Assembly (NCBI GenBank): GCA_963920765.1
Contig: OY987244.1
Span: forward strand, 6,016,501 to 6,080,500
Source of the DNA: Ulota crispa
Lineage: Eukaryota > Streptophyta > Bryopsida > Orthotrichales > Orthotrichaceae
Reading direction: 5' to 3'
Length of the DNA stretch: 64,000 bases
Of the stretch, positions 1-12,300 are shown in pieces; the first letter of the stretch is position 1; each line of letters begins with the position of its first letter. The position numbers and the translations under genes were made by a program. The notes beneath the pieces were generated by a model. It was not told where the DNA came from. It saw only the letters and a list, made by a program, of their open reading frames with translations, and did no database searches.

Positions 1-77
1 AAACGCTATTTTTCTTTCTGGATGCGTAGAATTTTCCTTGGAGTCGTGTATTCTGTGTGCAGTTGTTTTGCTTTAAT

Positions 78-580
78 TATACTGAGAATATTAGGTTACG
101 GTATGAAGTTTTCTCAGTGCATACTTCATTCAGAGAACCGTTTGTGGAGAGGTAGTACTTCTTCGTGTATAATGTATGCTGTTCTTTTGCAGTAATTGTA
201 GACAGCATGTTAGGGTTTCTTAGCACCTCTGGCGGCGGTGAATCAAGCTACTCTGAGATGTTATTGTATAAGTTTTTCTCTTACTATAATAACGAGAGGA
301 GTAGTATAAATTTTTCTGAGTTGTTTTGCATTGATTATACTGAATATTCGTTTACGGTTTTAAGTTTTCTCAGTTCGTACTCCTCTTAGAGAACCGTTTG
401 TGGAGTAGTACTTCTTCGTGTGTAATGGATGTTGTCATTTTGCAGTAATTCTAGATGGCATTTTAGGGTTTCTTAGCTCCTCTGGCGGCGGTGAATCAAG
501 CTATTCCGAGATGTTATTGTATAAGTTTTTCTCTTACTGTAATAACGAGAGGAGTAGCATATTTTTTCTGAGTTTAGTGT
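78..580 (+). repeat. 258-bp tandem duplication in the eIF4E intron
   Basis: Two direct copies start at about 78 and 336. Both contain the block with ACCGTTTGTGGAG, TTAGGGTTTCTTAGC and CTCTGGCGGCGGTGAATCAAGC. They have diverged slightly and lie in the intron before the first visible eIF4E exon. I see no coding potential. Confidence 0.85.
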
Positions 581-652
581 GGCATGTTTGATTACCTTCG
601 ATGCTGGAAGTAGCTTTTAGACATAATTGCTGTGTTTTTGTGGTCTCTGCAG

Positions 653-1976
653 TTTGTATAACAACGTTTTGCAACCTAGCAAGTTGACTGCGGGTGCGGA
701 TTTCCATTGTTTCAAGGCTGGAATTGAGCCTAAGTGGGAGGATCCGAAGTGCGCTCATGGTGGGAAGTGGACTGCTCAGCCTCCCCGAAGTGGTGGCAAG
801 GGTGCTCTAGATACCTACTGGCTTCACACTGTATGTTTCATCTTCTTTGAGTGCTTTCTATGTAACTGAAGTTACTTTGCAGAGAAGAGGAATTGCCATT
901 TCCAATCTCATTTTCATTGGACTTCTGTACATCTAAAAATGGAGTTCTGTGGAAGAGTGTTGCTTTGCAAAGTTTTTATTCTATTTCCCTGTTTGTTGTG
1001 TGCAGTTGCTGGCCATGATTGGAGAGCAATTTGACGAAGGTGATGAAATATGTGGAGCAGTTGTGAGCGTGAGGAGGGCACAAGATAAGATTGCTATATG
1101 GACGAAAACTGCTTCCAATGAAGCCGCTCAGGTAGGTTATCATGATCTAATACAGGTTGTTATATTGCCTAACCGTTTCAGCAGTTTTATCTGGAGGGAG
1201 TACAATTTCTGTTATATTTCCATATCCTTTGGGTTTTTCTAGTGCCGGCATTGTCGATATACCAGCTTTGGATAAATCGTATTGTGAGTACTACGTAGCG
1301 AGTGGACAAGTTCCACTTATCTGGTTTTGATTTGAGGTGGACATTGTTATTTCAGTATTGCATTGTATCAGCGCTGTAAGTGCCTTTTGTGGTGCTGGCA
1401 ATGCTGAACATAGTAGTTCTCAATTGCAATTGTATCTAAAACCAGCTGTGGTTTGATTATGCAGGTTAGCATTGGGAAGCAATGGAAGGACGTTTTGGAC
1501 TACAATGACAAGCTTGGATACCTTGTCCATGTAAGTCGTTTATTCTACTTCCTGTACAACTTGACTTAGTGTTCTTCAAGTCAGGTGTCATTGAGCAATG
1601 AGTGTTTAGAATCTTATAATTGACAACAGCTTCTATGGTTGAAAGCGGCTTCAGATATTGAATTAACCGAATATATACAGATACATGTGCTCGCATCTGC
1701 GCACTGCTTTTGGTCTTTCTCAACGGCTTCCTGAAAACGAAAGTAATAATAGGCTTTGTGCTCCTACTTCATGGGCTCCATATTGCTTGTTGATCCAGTT
1801 ACAGCTTGTGTTTCGTTTTTCTCCGTGTGTAATATCGGTACTTAGCAGTGACGGAGCTTTCATGAAGGTTTGCGTCTTGCATTCGATGATATTGTTTTTG
1901 TTAACCCTACTCTTTCGTGCCACAGGAGGACGCAAAGAGACAAGACAAAGCTGCCAAAAACAGGTACTCTATTTAA
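653..1976 (+). CDS. eIF4E: eIF4E mRNA cap-binding translation initiation factor (5' end outside window)
   Basis: Cytoplasmic cap-binding subunit of eIF4F, which binds the m7G cap and recruits mRNA to the ribosome. Four exons read in phase: 653-830, 1006-1131, 1465-1530 and 1926-1976 (stop TAA). The protein shows SLYNN, the Trp-Glu cap pocket (EPKWEDP), [20 protein letters not shown], the basic phosphate-contact stretch with [22 protein letters not shown] and a terminus KNRYSI close to the usual KNRYTV. The first exon, with the start codon and the first cap-stacking Trp, is not seen in 1-652 and should lie upstream. A GT-like site just before the stop (1964) need not be used, because read-through gives the expected C-terminus. 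The conserved stretch fits canonical eIF4E; eIF(iso)4E is the alternative. Confidence 0.93.
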
Positions 1977-4163
1977 TATAAAGCGCTAATAACGGTAAGA
2001 CTTCCAGCTTATTTATGGTTGGGTCACTTTTTGTGGGGCATCGGCATATGTTCAACAGCTGTGGTGGCTATCGAGTTTTTAGACAGTAGAGAATGGCAGA
2101 GTGGCTAACTACTAAAAATAGCCTTTCGACGAATGTGTTTGTTTCTGTACCTGAAGAATGTCAAATCATCTTCGGTATTTAAAAAGCTGTAGATTAGTGT
2201 GAGACCTCGTAGTATTATGGAGAGTTTACTTAGTGCTGATGTTTTGTTTGTTACAATTATCAATTGGTTGATTCCAGAGCGGCCTTCTTGTTCCGGATCC
2301 TGAACGCTCGCCGTGATGAATTTTTTTTTTGTCCCTTCATGTGATTAGGAGCTTGAATGCAGTTCATGCAACCTCCTAGGTTCTTTTTTTTCAAATTATC
2401 TGGAGTTTTTGTACCTGAAGCACTGTTTCTGTTGTCCTTGGTCATGGTGAATCGTAACATGTGTTCATGAATCCCAAGTGAGCTCTGAAAGAACTTCGTC
2501 TTTATGCTGGAATGCTTTACATATTTTTCGAGATGTCTTGAACTCTGTGAAACGCAGTTTTTAGTTTGAACTACTTTGACTACTGTTACTACAAACACTA
2601 CTGAGATTTTCCAGCATGTCCAGGTTTTTAATTCGTGCTCACAAATGTGGCTAAAATTTAGTAAAAGCTTTATCAATTTCTTTGGTTATAACTTACTTAC
2701 GAAATATGTGAATACCAGTGATGAATTTAAAACCTTAGCAGATTTAGCAGTCTCCTAGCTACTTGAGCTAATTACGAAAATCGCATTTGGAATCACTGGT
2801 GGCTTTTAAATGTTCGATCCATGTCCTTCTAATCCTCTCCATGGCGCCTGTCTGGACTTACTGACACTAAGTTGTACTAAGTCGTGAGTATGGCAATAAT
2901 CAGGAACATCTGCAACTCTAAAAGATGTGTTACTCGGATGGGAATATAACTGTTGGATTATTTGCTGCATCTTCAATTTACTCAATACTGCCTGCCTGTA
3001 AACTACTTAATGCTTGTTGCGTCATGATACGTTCTGATCAGTCTAGCATAGCCAAGCATCAGGGCTGAGATTTGAAATTATTTGACCAGTGTCTGATTAT
3101 AATGTAGAAACTATTGCATAAAATTTTAAATACATAATTACATACCCTAAGGGTATGTTCACAATTGATGTTAGAAGGGGTATTAGCAAAATGAATGTAG
3201 TCTAGAGGTGTGTCTAAATGCATCTAATTTTCCTTAGCTATTGCCACTCTTAACACCAAGTGTGAATGTATCCTAAGAGAAAAGGGGAACATTGGTCTAA
3301 ATCCTCAAGGTAGCTTCTTGTGTATTGCATGTCCAATTTTTTAAGCAAGGTACCTATACTAATTTGTGCATATATGTTGCTGCACACTAATTTCTTAACA
3401 TTTTACGCTTCCTAGTTCCTACAATAAACAAATTTCAACAACAATATGTACTTTGCAACAAGAACAACATTGCAAAAATACAAACTAAGGTAGACATACC
3501 CATTCTTGAACAGCTCTCAATTTTACACCCTATATTTGAGGTGTTCACCATACACCTTTGAATCCAAAGTGGAGCAATGAACATACTTGCACAAGTAAAT
3601 CTTGCCACATGGCGGTTGCTAAGCTAGTTTGGAAGGTTTGGAATTGAGATTGTCAAGTGTTGTTATATGAACACATCCAAGCAGTTTCAAGGTTAGTCTA
3701 CAGTTGCTTTTAGGGTCCTATCATTGTAACTTTGCCCTTTAATATAAAATATTCTACAATACTTTTCCCCACAAAAATAACGTTCCATGATAGCTTGTTG
3801 AAATGCTACTCCTACGGATTTTTTTCTTAAATTTTCCAAGACCTTGCGGTACCCCAAACCCTTAAATGCTCAAGTATGGGTCTATCTACCTAGCATTGTC
3901 CAATCCTAATATTTAGAGTCACATTCACCTACAAGTGGCCAAGCAATATGACATGAGGCAACTTTCTAGGATAAGGCAACCTAAATGCACTATTTAGTGT
4001 AATCAACTTTCTCAAGATAGCTCCAAACGGCAATATTTTACCTCTTGTTCTTTTTGGCTCTTTATCTCTATTTTCCTAACTCACGTCTTCATGGAAGTAG
4101 ATTAAGTGGCAAACAACAACTGCATACATTTAACCATCACAATTCTTGCACTTCAAAATATTC
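1977..4163. other. eIF4E 3' flank and intergenic repeat-rich DNA
   Basis: The 3' UTR and intergenic sequence follow the eIF4E stop. The region is AT-rich and its short ORFs lack codon structure or splice context. From about 3140 it turns into dispersed repeats, including a block at 3560-3880 found again at 33.7-34.1 kb. No gene is supported. Confidence 0.6.
3560..3880. repeat. Dispersed repeat R, copy 1
   Basis: This block, with TTGCACAAGTAAAT, CCTTTAATATAAAATATTCT and CATGATAGCTTGTTGAAA, is closely matched at about 33740-34090, where it interrupts a duplicated exon. The right end carries a GGGTATGGGT-like sequence resembling the terminus of the second copy. It is probably a non-autonomous DNA element; its left end here is unclear. 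Confidence 0.65.
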
Positions 4164-4165
4164 TA

Positions 4166-4479
4166 AGGTAGGAACACCCATAAGCATTAGTTTAAGGGTT
4201 TTGAACATGATGATTATTGATAAACATCTAACAAATTATAGAATCTTGCTAGCAACAAAAAAATAATGAGTTTGCACTTTTGAATATATTATTTAGATTT
4301 TGTGAGAATAAGTTGTGAATTTTTAAAGAGCAAATTGCCATTGTACCCATAACCAACACTAAGGTTTCATATTCACATGTTATACAACCTTGTAATTATA
4401 TCTGTTTACTTCTACAGATTTTCCAAGATTTTAGAGGTGATGGTTATGAGGACACTAACGCTTATCGGTGTTCCTACCT
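4166..4479 (+). mobile_element. MITE family M, copy 1 (TA target duplication)
   Basis: A 314-bp element with inverted ends AGGTAGGAACACC...GGTGTTCCTACCT, flanked by TA on both sides (4164-4165 and 4480-4481). It has no ORF of note. The terminal repeat contains AG|GTAGGA, a usable 5' splice site, and the interior holds ACTTCTACAG, a usable 3' splice site. Related copies are at 32070-32382 and 42137-42451, a partial one forms the BUD13 intron, and a short remnant lies near 13800-13833. The TA duplication suggests a Tc1/mariner-type or similar transposase. Confidence 0.85.
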
Positions 4480-4754
4480 TAATCCAATAAATCCAACCAT
4501 CTAATCCATAACATCATTTAACAAGGCAAAAGAAATAATCCCCTAAATAAAATACCAGAGACCAAGTATTTTGCAACTTTGCAAAGACTAAAAAATGCAA
4601 CCTTATGAAGTAGATGCACTGGCAATCAAGCAATCAAACAATCAAACAACATGCATAACAAGTGTTAACACGAAAAGAAGCATCTTAATACCAATTACAA
4701 ATCACTTTTTCCCCATTTCTCAATGAATAAAGACTCCGCACTACCCCTAATAAA

Positions 4755-5690
4755 TACTCCCTCTGTGTCTCTAAAAACCTCCAAATCAAACACATTTCTT
4801 GTACCACTGAAAGCTCCCTTCTGCTGATCAAATGCTGAGAAGGCGTTTGCTAAGGTAGGAGGCTCTAATTCGGACCATGCATTTTGAACCGACCATGTAG
4901 GGTCACAAAAACCATGCACATAGGTTTTTAAATGGGTCACATTTCTTTATGTACAAAAATTGTACTTGTGTACGCACTAATTTAGAAACTTAAGAGAATG
5001 ATATGGATCATTGTTGTGTGTGCTTATTGGTCATAATTGTGTTTATATTTGTTTTTCAGAAAATATAAATACATGTCATACTAAATTAAATGAAAACTTG
5101 TTCTCAATCATGATTTGAGTATTAGAATATGAAATGGGTGCTTGCATGCTTTAAGAGCCTTATTGGAGCATTCTTGGCTTTATAGTGGTTGCTTTTAGGA
5201 CTTATGTGCTCCTTTTACAAGCCGCCTTTGCATCATGAATACTACCACCTATGATCAAGAATAGCTACTTATGCACCTTTTGCTTTGATAAATTTTGGTT
5301 AATTCATACTAACTCAAAAAAATTCAAATTAAACAGTGACAAAACTGTCTCTTCTTTGGCTTTCTACCAAAAATGTTTGCATCTTACCAAGCTGCCCTAA
5401 TTTTTCCACGAAAGCGCACTTTTGCTTAGATGGCCCATTCACAAGCCTCCTACCTTATGTTCACTGATCTCATGGGGGCAAGTTAAGCGATTAGAGAGCA
5501 TTACTCTCCTAGCAAGCTTGGCCTTGCCCATATGAGATACCATTGTTGCTACTAATCTTTCAATTGTCAATAATGAGGAGCTAGCAACATGCACAAAGAT
5601 GATATATTGATTCTCAAATGCATGTCACTAGCACAAAGACTAAAAACACAAGAATGCTTTTTGGACGTTTTTAGAGGGACAGATGGAGTA
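4755..5690 (+). mobile_element. Stowaway-like MITE S1, interrupted by another element
   Basis: The left end is TACTCCCTCTGTGTCTC and the right end GGGACAGATGGAGTA, which are imperfect inverted repeats with TA at each side. The interior block (GGGGGCAAGTTAAGC, CCATATGAG, TCAATAATGAGGAGC) is shared with copies at 7001, 26879, 35353, 47767, 49714 and 52589. Typical copies are about 0.42-0.45 kb; this one is longer because 4853-5455 is a separate insertion. Confidence 0.85.
4853..5455. mobile_element. MITE nested inside S1, ends AGGTAGGAGGCT
   Basis: The inverted ends AGGTAGGAGGCT...AGCCTCCTACCT are flanked by TA (4851-4852 and 5456-5457). They interrupt S1 between its ...GCGTTTGC and TGTTCA... 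parts. The first seven terminal bases, AGGTAGG, match MITE family M but the rest differs, so the two may be sister families using related transposases. A start-like match occurs near 23720. No transposase is encoded. Confidence 0.8.
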
Positions 5691-6306
5691 ATGCTGTACC
5701 CCACACTAAGGTGCAAGGCAGCATAAAGCAACAAAAACGTAACAGCCATATGAACTATTTGAGATTAGTATTTACCAAGCAATCAAAGTCGGCAAGTATT
5801 AAACATTTTTGGCCAAAAATTTGCTGATTTATGATGTTTTGCCCTATATATACAAAAGCAAAACATCATCAATGTCAAATTTTACCATGGCACAATTCAA
5901 AGTGCCACAATGACGACATTCATTTCAACTGCACAAAGCTCAAATAACCAGCTCCACTCCAAAAACTAGCTCTATATTCTAAATAGCACACGATGCATCA
6001 CGCCCACTTCCAAGCTGAAGCCAGAAATCCGGGGACGGCCCCTGACAGAATGCACAAATAGAGCATACATAGAGAAGATACGTGAATAAGAAATACATTG
6101 ATATTCAAGTGATACAGAGATCACAGATATATACAGAGTTTGCAAAATGGATGATAGAAGAGGATCGAGGTGGATGTACAGACACCTACTAGCAACAGTC
6201 CCAGGTCTCGCAGAGAGGGACGCAGAAGTTGTGCAACTTGTAAACTTTGGCGATGGTGGTGATAATGCTTACTAGCCTTGCCTTGCAGACACCAGCTCAG
6301 CTCAGC
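5691..6306. other. 3' flank of the HAK/KUP gene
   Basis: This is the non-coding downstream side of the minus-strand transporter gene and probably includes its 3' UTR. A repeated AGCTCAGCTCAG stretch lies at the stop codon (about 6292-6310). No other gene is visible. Confidence 0.5.
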
Positions 6307-9300
6307 TCAGAGGTAGTGCACCATGCCCACTTGCAGCAAGTTGGATTGAGGGATGTGCAAAGAATCACTGCGGCTGCGAGAGTTCCGACGCAGGAAGCCA
6401 TAGAAATCGTCGATGACAAACTTGCGCAGGAACGACGACTCACGCTTGCACTTCAAGCTGGTGTGCCCCAGCACATGAACCACACCGCTCTCCCTGGCGT
6501 GCCGCAGCTGCTCGATCTCGTCCCGCGCCCGCGCGTCCACCACCGCAGCGTCCACGGCGTCCATCTCCCGGTCCACCGCGCGGCTCCCGGACGTCACCAG
6601 GTTGCCGCCGCTGGCCGCGCTGGGGTGGTGCGGCGGTCCCGCGTTGGCGTCCAGCGCCAGGGCGCCCGCGGCTTCGGCTCGGATGAACTCCTCCAGGGAG
6701 CTCATGAGCAGGCTCTCCAGGTCGGTGTCGCCGCCGTCGTTGTAGCCGTAACGCACCGCGCAGCGGTACATGCGGTACGCGGGCGGGCCGACGCGGCGCA
6801 GCAGGATGCGTTCCTCCTTGGGGACGCGCGGCACCGGCAGGTGCTTGATGCAGACCAGGACTAAGGTCGAGTGCATCGCTGGCAGGTTGTTGATCAGGTG
6901 CGCGAATATGCCGGGGACGCCCTGCATATTAATATCCACACCCACCGACAGTTAGTACCACTACTACCCACGTGCAACGCCCGGCCAATTGTTTGACAAA
7001 TACTCCCTCTGTCCCTCCAAAAAGCTCCAAATCAGACACATTTCTTGTACCACTAAAAAGCTGCTCCCTTTTGCTGATTTCAAACGCTGAGAAAGCGTTT
7101 GCCATGTTCAATGATCTCATGGGGGCAAGTTAAGCGCTTAGAGAGCATTCCTCTCCTGGCAAGCTTGGGTTTGCCCATATGAGGTACCATTGTTGCTACT
7201 AATCTTTAAATCATCAATAATGAGGACTTTAAATCATCAATAATAAGGAGCTGGCAGCATGGACAAATATGGTCCTTTTTGCATGAAATTTGGGAGCCCA
7301 AATGGCAACATCAAAACTGGAGAATTTGCATACATTTGGTAGATGGTACGTTGATTTCTAGAATGCATGTATCACTAGCACAAAGACTAAAGACACAGTT
7401 TATCCTTTGCAAGGAAGCTTTTTGGACGATTTTAGAGGGACATAGGGAGTATAAACTATAGCAAAAACGTTCTTTCCACAGGTGCTTTGGATTAGTACCG
7501 TTCAAGCGGCAGCAAAGGTAAAAGAAGAGACCGTGCATGGATTCGGCACAGTTGAAAGATGGGAGTAAAAACAAAGTAAGTCCAGGACCAGACCGGAGAA
7601 AGGGATTGGCACAGTGTAGAGCTGGTTACCGTGGGGAGTTCGGTGTAGATGAGGCCGACTCCCGGGACACGGACGATGCCGAGGTTGGAGCCGAGACCGA
7701 GCAACCAGTTCATGGAGAGCTTGTTGTTCACTTCGAACTTGAAGGCCTCCTTGCGGGTGTAGTACCACGTGTACATGACGGAGATGAAGGCTCCCACAAA
7801 CGCCAGCGGAATCCAGCCGTACTGCGGGATCTTGTACAGCACCGAGGAGAAGTAGACCAGCTCCACAAAGCCGAAGAATGCCAGGAATGCCAGGGCGAAG
7901 ATCAGATGTTTCTGCCACACCATGATCATGATGAGCGTCACCAAGACGGTTGTGATCACCATGACCGCCACCACCGTCACACCTGCCAGTAGGCACACAA
8001 CCGAGGAAAACAGTGAATCATTCGATTCTGCCTAAGCACTCTGCTCAAAAGCTTCACATTTTTTTTTTGTTCTGGTAATTTGCAACAACAAGATTCAAGA
8101 TGTTTTTATAAAAGCGTGTTGGTGATATAGAATGTTGTGTAAAATCAAGGAAAACTTCATGGATACCCCTGAAGTTTACAATATTTACATAGATACCCCT
8201 GCTTTTTCAGAAATTACACAAACACCCTTGGACCCTAATTTTTAGGCATTTATTTGTTGTGCTTGTACTTCCTTCATGACCAATGTTGAAGAAGGAAATG
8301 TATTGAAACAAAAAAGAAGCAACTTGCGCACAAAGGAAGAAGGGAAGTGACATGCACAACAAAAAAAAACTTCTGAAAATTTTGGTCCAATGGTATTTGT
8401 GTAATTCCTGAAAAAGGAGGGATATCTATGTAAATATTGCAAACTTCAGAGGTATCCATGAAATTTTCCTTATAATCAATTGGGGGCACTTACCGTAAGC
8501 ATTGCCGATCTTGACGGTGTCTCGAAGGGCAGCCGTGACGAGCACACACAATATCAGGAGGATGTAGTTGATCTCAGGAATGTAGATTTGGCCCTCGTAC
8601 TTGCTGGAAGTGTGGATCACCTTGCACCTTGGGAAACATCCCAAAGCCATGGACTGATCCACAATGGAAAACACTGCTGAAATCATGGCTTGGCTCGCAA
8701 TCACAGCAGCTGCTGTCGCCACCACAAACATGGGCCAGTACACGGGCTCTACAAACAAACAAACAGACACACACACACACACATCGACGGTACACCAATC
8801 AGTGTTGTTCACTCTAATTCCATCGTCATACTTTGCTCTTAAACCCTTTACCGTTAACAGTCTTGGATGTACAAATGGCAACATTTTTTAGCTTTTGTGG
8901 GTGGAAAAGGTTGAAGGTAGTGCCAACGGTGTTTACAATTTCAACAGTACTGATGGATGCATTGGATACCTAACATCAAATTTTTAGACTGATCTACCAT
9001 CTACTATCCACTTTCAGAGGCTTTTTTAAAATTTATTAAGCGGACTTCCTGTATTTAAGTTGTGTATACATGTACAGCAAATCAAATATGGCGTACGAAC
9101 TGTTAAAGAGTTGATGGCAAATTTTCATAAGAAGTTGACCCTTTTTATTGTTTCTGGAATCTCAAATCTAAATTCCATTATAGAGGTTATGCATTTTCAA
9201 TTGCCACAGTTTCTGCGCTATGAAAGCATGCCATTTGTTACGAAAATGCGAAAAAAATTAGAAACAAGAATCCAGGTAACTGGGTACTCACTTGGAATCG

Positions 9301-12300
9301 AGGAATAGAACGTCGTGCTCACCATGTCCTCGTGTTTCATGAGCCATGCCGCTTGGCCGATGTATGCCAACAACAAGCAAGGGTATGCAAAAAACGTGCA
9401 AGAGATCTGCTCACCCCGCCAACCAATGCAAGTAAAAGGGGATTAACATCGTCAAGGGCATCCCAATATTCAACGAAAAACCGATTGCAAAAAAGAAGAG
9501 GAACAACAGGAAAACTAGGACTGGTCTAAAGATATACCTGAATGGATGCAACGGAGAAGTGAGCAAGATCAGCAAACATGGCCTCCGATCCTGCACATAC
9601 TCAGTTAGAACCTCCACTTCACTTGGATACGTAACGAATTGAAAGTAAAATAAATTAGTAACAATCTAGAGGAAAATTTGACAGCCGCTGGAGAATGTTC
9701 ACAACCTTCAATACTATGAACAAAATTCCAACTCTGACGCCCTTTGGAAGTCGGATTTCGAAACCCTACCAAGGCCTCTTGTAACCCTAATGTACAACAT
9801 TCGCTTCTAACCCTAACCCTAACACACAACATTCTAATGCCGTTCTTGGACTTCAGATAAAGTTAAAAGGAATGTGTCTGTGGGTGTGTGGGAGACTAGA
9901 CCTAACGGACGCCATCGCTGAATCGTATCGTGGCATGGAACTTAGAAACCCTAGCAAGCCCTCTTCTAACCCTAATGAACAAGAGTCGCTTCTAACCCTA
10001 ATACACAACATTCTAATGCCGTTTTTAGGTTTCAGATAAAGTTAGAAGGAATGTGTCTGTGTGTATGGGAGACTAAAACTAACGGACGGCCTCGCTCAAT
10101 CCTGTAGTAGCATCGGATTTAGAAACCCTAGCAAGACCTCTTGTAAGTTGTAACCCTACTGAGCAAGATTCGAATGCCGTTCTTACATCTCAGCTAAAAT
10201 TAGAAAGGATGTGTCTGTGTGTGTGGGAGAGAAAAATTACGGACGACCTCGGTGAACCGTGTAGTAGAATTGGATTTACAAACCCTAGCAAGACCTCTGG
10301 TAATCCTAATGAACAAGATTCACTTCTAACCCTAATACACAACATTCTATTGCCATTCTTAGACTTCAGATAAAGTTAGAAGGAATGTGACTGTGTGGGA
10401 GAGTAAAACTAACGGACGACCTCAGTGAATTGTGTCGTGGCATCGGATTTCGAAACCATAGCAAGACCTCTTGTAACCCTAACCCTAATGAACAAGATTC
10501 GCTTCTAAACCTAATACACAACATTCTAATGCCGTTCTTCGACTTCAGATAAAGTTAGAAGAAATGTTTCTGTGTATATGAGAGATTAGACCTAACGGAC
10601 GACATCGCTGAATCGTATCATGGCATGGGACTTGGAAACCCTAGAAAGACCTCTTGTAACTCTAATGAGCAAGATTCGAGTGCCGTTCTTGTTTGCACCT
10701 CAGACAAAGTTAGAAGGAATGGTGACTGTGTGTGTGGGAGACTAGAACGAACGGAGGACCTCGGTGAATCGTATCATAGCATGAGACTTGGAAACCCTAG
10801 CAAGACCTCTTGTAACCCTAATGGGCAAGATTCGAGTGCCGTTCTTGCACCTCAGCTAAATTTAAAAGAAAATGGTGACTGCGTGTGAGGGGAGCAAGGG
10901 AGTAAGCTTACCAGTGATGGCGAGGACGACTCCTCCGAGGGAAACAAAGCCATGGTGCTTGTTGCGCTTGAAGAAGCTGTAGATGTAGTAGGGGTTGAAG
11001 GCCTTGAAGATGGTGCGGTCGTACTTGCCGATGTTGTACAGCCCGATGAGGGCGATGCACGTGAACCACAGCACAATGACGGGCGCGAAGATGTAGCCCA
11101 CCTTGTCCGTGCCGAACCTCTGCACGCAGAACAGCACCACCAGGATCGCTACCGACACCCCCACCACCACGTCTGCGCTCCATCGCCATCGCCGCAGGGT
11201 CAGTCACCACAACGAAACAAGCATTCGGAGAACTACACTCGAAGTGCGCATTCAAAAACCTTCTAATTTGAACCTTCTAGAACATTCTAGAACGTTCTAC
11301 AACGTCGATGGACACAAGGGTCGAATCTGCTAAATAGATAGATGGTAATGAATATGTTTGCTCTGATTTGAGTACCACCGTGAACAATGAGTCCATGTTG
11401 GTAGAACATAAGCAAGTTATATATATTGTTTTAGTTATAATTCAACCTTTTATCAGCTACAAATATGACATATGAGACAACGAAACAAGCATTCGGAGAA
11501 CTACACTCCAAGTGCGCATTTGCAAACCTTCTAATTAGAACATTTTAGAATTTTCTACAACGTCGATGGACATACGGGGGTCGAATTTGCTAAATAAATA
11601 GATGGTAATGAATATGTCTGCTCTGATTTGAGTACCACCGTGAACAATGAATTCATGTTGGTAGAACACAAGCAAGTTACATGTTTTTTGTTAGTTTTAA
11701 TTCAGCCATTTATCAGCTACAAATATGACATATGAGACATGTTAAGGTTTTTAAGGCATGTTTTTACATGGAGTGGTGTTAGAAGGGTCTCTAGAGCAAA
11801 TTTAGGTACACCCTTTGGATTAGATTCAGTTTGCTTAGGGCCTCCTTCCATGTGAGGAGGTAGGGGGGTGGTTTCATAAAAGTAGGACTAATGTGGGTGA
11901 AGGATTCCTAAGTTAAACTACTGATATTTGTGTTTGTCATTTTTATGTGGAAGGAGGTGACGCATATAGTCCTCCTTCAATGATGATTGGTAGAAACAAG
12001 AAAGAAGAGAATTAGAGCTGTAGTGTGGAAAGTCACCAACCGAGCTTAACCCTACAACTGCTTTCATGAACACCAATTGAGAGAATTGCTCCTCCCAATC
12101 ACTATTGCAACATGGAAGGACACCCTAACATTACTCCTAACACCAAAGTGCAAGCATCCAAATCAACATTCACACATAATTCCTGGAAAATGGAGATTCA
12201 ACTAACCTTGTGAGAGTGTTGGTGTATTGACTTTGAGTCCGGAAACCGCCGACAGCACTGCAATAACGTGGATGGCCACGTCACACCTGTAAGACTACTG

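Noticed and set aside
1961..1970. A splice donor (CAG|GTACTC) at the end of eIF4E exon 4
   Set aside because: Read-through gives the expected C-terminal residues and a stop at 1976; no matching final exon was found downstream.
7502..7996. Several long overlapping ORFs on both strands over the transporter exons
   Set aside because: They are other-frame readings of HAK exon 9; similar shadows exist at 6247-6864 and 10908-11266.
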